Below are positions 61,901 to 64,000 of a stretch of DNA of 64,000 bases, piece after piece (the stretch's first letter is position 1; the number at the start of each line of letters is the position of its first letter). A program made the translations under genes and the position numbers. Location: NCBI RefSeq assembly GCF_001905725.1, contig NZ_LIWB01000005.1, positions 434,001 through 498,000 on the forward strand, written 5' to 3'. The notes beneath the pieces were generated by a model, which had not been told where the DNA came from, did no database searches, and saw nothing but the letters and a program-made list of their open reading frames with translations. Source of the DNA: Streptomyces sp. CB02400. GTDB lineage: Bacteria; Actinomycetota; Actinomycetes; Streptomycetales; Streptomycetaceae.

Positions 61901-62859
61901 GCCGCGTACTCCTTCGTCGCCGTCGTCCCCGCCGACGCGTCCTTGGCGATCCCGAGGAACGCCTCCTCCAGGGATGCCGACCGCACGTCCAGCCGGCGCA
62001 GTTCCACCCCGGCGCCCCGCGCCCACACCAGCAGTCCGGTGGCCGCCCGCTGCAGTTCACGGGTGCGCAGCCGGACGGTCCGGCCGTCGACCGTGTGCTC
62101 GCTCACACCCAGTTCGGCCAGCGGCGGCAGGTCGCCCACGAAGTAGCCCTCGGGCAGTTCGAAGGTGATCCGGGACGGCTCGCTCGCGGTCACCTCGGCC
62201 GGGGTGCCGGTGGCGGCGATACGGCCCTCGTGCATGATCGCGAGCCGGTCGGCGAGGTTCTCGGCCTCCTCCAGGTAGTGCGTGGTGAGCAGCACGGTCG
62301 TACCGCCGTCGCGCAGCGCGCTCACCAGCTCCCAGGTGTCCCGGCGGCCTTCGGCGTCGAGCCCGGTGGTGGGTTCGTCGAGGAAGAGCACCTCGGGGTC
62401 GCCGAGCAGCGCGAGCGCCAGGTCCAGGCGGCGCCGCTGGCCCCCGGAGAGCTGCTTCACCCGGACGCCGGCCTTCGACTCCAGCCCGACCAGCGCCAGC
62501 ACCTCCCGCTCGGGGCGGGCCCCGCTGACGCACCCCGCCCACATCCGGGCGGTCTCGGCGACGGTCAACTCGGAGGGGAAGCCGCCTTCCTGGAGCATCA
62601 CGCCGGTGCGGGGCCGTACGGCGGCACGGTCGGTGTACGGGTCGTGGCCGAGCACCCGGACCCGCCCGCCGGCCGGGGCGGCGAGCCCTTCCAGCAGCTC
62701 GACGGTGGACGTCTTGCCGGCGCCGTTGGTGCCCAGCAGCGCGAAGACCTCGCCGCGCCGCACCGAGAAGTCGATCCCGCGGACCGCTTCGAACCCGCCC
62801 CCGTAGACACGTCGCAGGCCGGTGACCTCAATCACGTGTTCGTGTTCGTTCGCTTCCAT
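61897..62859 (-). CDS. ABC transporter ATP-binding protein
   Basis: A 320-residue ATPase. Walker A LLGTNGAGKTSTVE near residue 42, Q-loop VMLQEGGFPSELTV, signature KQLSGGQRRRLDLAL near 137, Walker B VLFLDEPTTGLDAEG and switch LLTTHYLEEAE. A DrrA-like C-terminal domain of about 90 residues follows. ATG at 62859. First gene of the four-gene operon; the palindrome at 62918-62929 lies 59 bp upstream. Confidence 0.92.
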   Translation of the reverse strand: MEANEHEHVIEVTGLRRVYGGGFEAVRGIDFSVRRGEVFALLGTNGAGKTSTVELLEGLAAPAGGRVRVLGHDPYTDRAAVRPRTGVMLQEGGFPSELTVAETARMWAGCVSGARPEREVLALVGLESKAGVRVKQLSGGQRRRLDLALALLGDPEVLFLDEPTTGLDAEGRRDTWELVSALRDGGTTVLLTTHYLEEAENLADRLAIMHEGRIAATGTPAEVTASEPSRITFELPEGYFVGDLPPLAELGVSEHTVDGRTVRLRTRELQRAATGLLVWARGAGVELRRLDVRSASLEEAFLGIAKDASAGTTATKEYAA

Positions 62860-62917
62860 GCTTCGAGCATCCCGGCGGCCGGGACGGCACGGCAGTGCGG
62901 GCTGTCATCACCGGACA

Positions 62918-62929
62918 TGACAAATGTCA
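62918..62929. promoter_or_regulatory. Operator candidate for the NarL-type regulator
   Basis: TGACAAATGTCA is a 5-2-5 perfect inverted repeat upstream of the ABC-two-component operon. Similar TGACA-N2-TGTCA sites occur before Streptomyces operons with a NarL-type regulator as last gene. Confidence 0.6.
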
Positions 62930-62955
62930 GACGGGCCTTGAGCGAGCGCACGACA

Positions 62956-62982
62956 AAGGCCCCGGTCGATGACCGGGGCCTT
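62956..62982 (-). terminator. Terminator after second tRNA-Gly(GCC)
   Basis: A 12-bp perfect stem (AAGGCCCCGGTC and complement) with GAT loop, nearly identical to the element at 59094-59123. Confidence 0.8.
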
Positions 62983-62989
62983 GATCTGG

Positions 62990-63062
62990 AGCGGACGACG
63001 AGGCTCGAACTCGCGACCTCAACCTTGGCAAGGTTGCGCTCTACCAACTGAGCTACGTCCGC
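62990..63062 (-). tRNA. tRNA-Gly (GCC), copy 2
   Basis: A 73-nt cloverleaf: acceptor GCGGACG/CGTCCGC, anticodon GCC, T-loop TTCGAGC. Otherwise identical to copy 1 at 59130-59202. Confidence 0.95.
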
Positions 63063-63160
63063 ATTGCCCCCGACCAGCTCTCACTGATCGGTGCGAGCAC
63101 CAGCCTACCCGATGCTCCCCCAGAGGGGGGACCCCCAGCGTGATCGGTACGGCGATGCAG

Positions 63161-63232
63161 AGCGGGTGACAGGAATTGCACACTGCGCCTTCCCCCTGGA
63201 AGGGGGATGTTCTACTACTGAACTACACCCGC
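63161..63232 (-). tRNA. tRNA-Gly (TCC) with atypical D- and T-loops
   Basis: A 72-nt tRNA. Acceptor GCGGGTG/CACCCGC, D-stem GTTC/GAAC, anticodon stem TCCCC/GGGGA with loop CTTCCAG (anticodon TCC). The D-loop is AGTAGTA, so the invariant G18-G19 is A-G. The T-arm reads GCAG-TGTGCAATTC-CTGT: only four stem pairs and GTGC where T-T-C is expected. Both sides of the 18-55 elbow contact are therefore changed. See the finding on a possible peptidoglycan-dedicated tRNA. Confidence 0.88.
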
Positions 63233-63394
63233 GTGTACTCCGTGAGCCGGGCCTTTCGGCCTCGCCCCTCGGCGTGCTCCAGACTCTAGCTGATCAGCAG
63301 GGGTGCTGCGCAAGTCGGCTGCCGTGAGGGGCCGGTGACCGGCCGTCGGGGCGGGGTACCGGACCGGCCCCGGCGACCGTCACACGCAGCCGGC

Positions 63395-63712
63395 TCACCG
63401 CGCCGCGGCGAACGCCTCGTAGACCTTCTTGGGGATCCGCCCGCGCGCGGGGACGTCCATCTTGTTCGCCTGTGCCCAGGCGCGGACCGCGGCCGGGTCC
63501 GGGGCGACCTCCGTCTGCCGGTACGCCTTGCCGGAGCGCGACCGCTTGCGGCCGGCGTCCACGTAGGGCTCGAGGGCCGCACGCAGTTTCCTGGCATTGG
63601 TTTCATTGAGGTCGATCTCGTACGACTTGCCGTCCAGTCCGAAGGCGATCGTTTCCGCCGCTTCCGAGCCGTCGATGTCGTCAAAGAGAGTGACCACGAC
63701 CTTCTGCGCCAC
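63395..63712 (-). CDS. lsrL: Lsr2-family nucleoid-associated protein (LsrL-like)
   Basis: A 105-residue H-NS-like protein that binds AT-rich DNA and silences genes. The N-terminal dimerisation part is KVVVTLFDDIDGSEAAETI..., and the C-terminal DNA-binding part has VRAWAQANKMDVPARGRIPK, with the AT-hook-like RGR at about 92-94 that inserts in the minor groove. GTG at 63712. The place next to the SCO4072-4075-like genes suggests the Streptomyces paralogue LsrL rather than the main Lsr2; by sequence alone I cannot separate them. Confidence 0.88.
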   Translation of the reverse strand: MAQKVVVTLFDDIDGSEAAETIAFGLDGKSYEIDLNETNARKLRAALEPYVDAGRKRSRSGKAYRQTEVAPDPAAVRAWAQANKMDVPARGRIPKKVYEAFAAAR

Positions 63713-64000
63713 GAATATCGGTCCCTTCGTGCGGCATCTCTCGTCCGGACGTCCGTGATGACGTGCCGGTACATCGTCGAGATGTCGGCTGTTCGCCTGT
63801 AATCGGGCAAAGTATCTGCTAATGACAATTCATTTGTACAGTGCCCGGCATTGCAATGTGAAGCCCGACTAAATCTGTCCGCGTGTCCGGTGCGCAATAG
63901 AGATGTGCGGGCGAACAGGGATCTTTCCCGGAACTTTTCCCCGATGTCTCCCCGCGATGCCGAATCGTGACGGCGCTCACGTAGTTTCCTACAACTCTAC
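63713..64000. other. Upstream region of the Lsr2-family gene
   Basis: About 290 bp to the window end. It contains an AT-rich stretch (about 63795-63875, with the inverted repeat GACAATTCATTTGT-like near 63823-63838), unusual in this genome and a natural Lsr2-type autoregulatory site. No gene starts are evident before base 64000. Confidence 0.45.

Noticed and set aside
62969-63169. Plus-strand ORF over tRNA-Gly copy 2 (contains GRRGSNSRPQPWQGCALP)
   Set aside because: Typical false protein from translating across a tRNA; the tRNA fold is clear.

Overview
The window is a contiguous piece of a high-G+C actinobacterial chromosome. Codon use (strong G/C at third positions), many GTG starts, NepA-, SSI- and LsrL-type proteins, paired SigB/F-type sigma factors, and tRNA/SRP-RNA/dnaX/purD/purC synteny all point to Streptomyces. 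Gene order resembles what I recall of the S. coelicolor SCO4000-SCO4076 stretch (nepA ... sigN-sigF ... upp ... dnaX-purD ... purC ... lsrL). That comparison is from memory, not from a search.

Layout. 0-2.5 kb: edge fragment of an unknown gene, an unknown protein, and a prim-pol-type primase whose start sits under a LexA-like box. 2.5-7.5 kb: a NepA-like spore-wall protein, a SigE-type ECF sigma factor, an acyl-CoA ligase behind an 18-bp palindrome, and a divergent MFS exporter/TetR pair with two matching operators. 7.5-15 kb: a very large PAS sensor kinase-like protein that has lost its kinase residues and carries a Pro/Ala repeat linker, an SSI-type protease inhibitor, tRNA-Ser and tRNA-Arg, and an LAXTG-anchored coiled-coil wall protein. 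15-19.5 kb: K+ channel, small membrane protein, MarR regulator with a 23-bp palindrome, DUF2797 protein, amidohydrolase. 19.5-25.6 kb: a translationally coupled two-component system plus two membrane glycosyltransferases. 25.6-31.5 kb: F420-type PPOX protein, STAS protein, ANTAR regulator, and a MarR-MFS-YceI operon whose transporter and YceI protein share a carboxypeptidase-regulatory-like domain. 31.7-38.5 kb: sigN, sigF, tRNA-Ser, tadA and its partner, upp, a LytR_C protein and a VapB-annotated small protein. 38.7-46.7 kb: an iron-box-controlled divergent locus (siderophore-interacting protein versus Ntn-hydrolase acylase plus siderophore-type GNAT), then coupled cupin and SDR genes, a CopC/CopD fusion and a DM13 protein. 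46.7-50 kb: mycothiol-dependent isomerase-like protein, a frameshifted small ORF, a GlxA-type AraC regulator and a GAPDH. 50-59 kb: tRNA-Ser, SRP RNA, dnaX, purD, an inactivated M48-peptidase-like membrane protein, an N,N-dimethylformamidase-like protein, purC. 59-64 kb: an ABC transporter/two-component operon bracketed by two near-identical terminator + tRNA-Gly(GCC) modules, an atypical tRNA-Gly(TCC), and an Lsr2-family protein.

Strongest leads for new biology: (1) the tRNA-Gly(TCC) at 63161-63232, whose D-loop and T-loop both break the conserved elbow, as in staphylococcal tRNAs that feed peptidoglycan cross-bridges; Streptomyces peptidoglycan also carries a tRNA-derived glycine bridge. 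(2) The iron-regulated acylase-acyltransferase pair near 39.7-42.8 kb, which looks like a siderophore acyl-chain editing module. (3) The pseudokinase at 7.5-12.3 kb and the pseudo-peptidase at 54.2-56.4 kb. (4) The SOS-type control of a stand-alone prim-pol protein. None of these could be tested here; coordinates of starts are reasoned from ribosome-binding sites and family alignment by eye.
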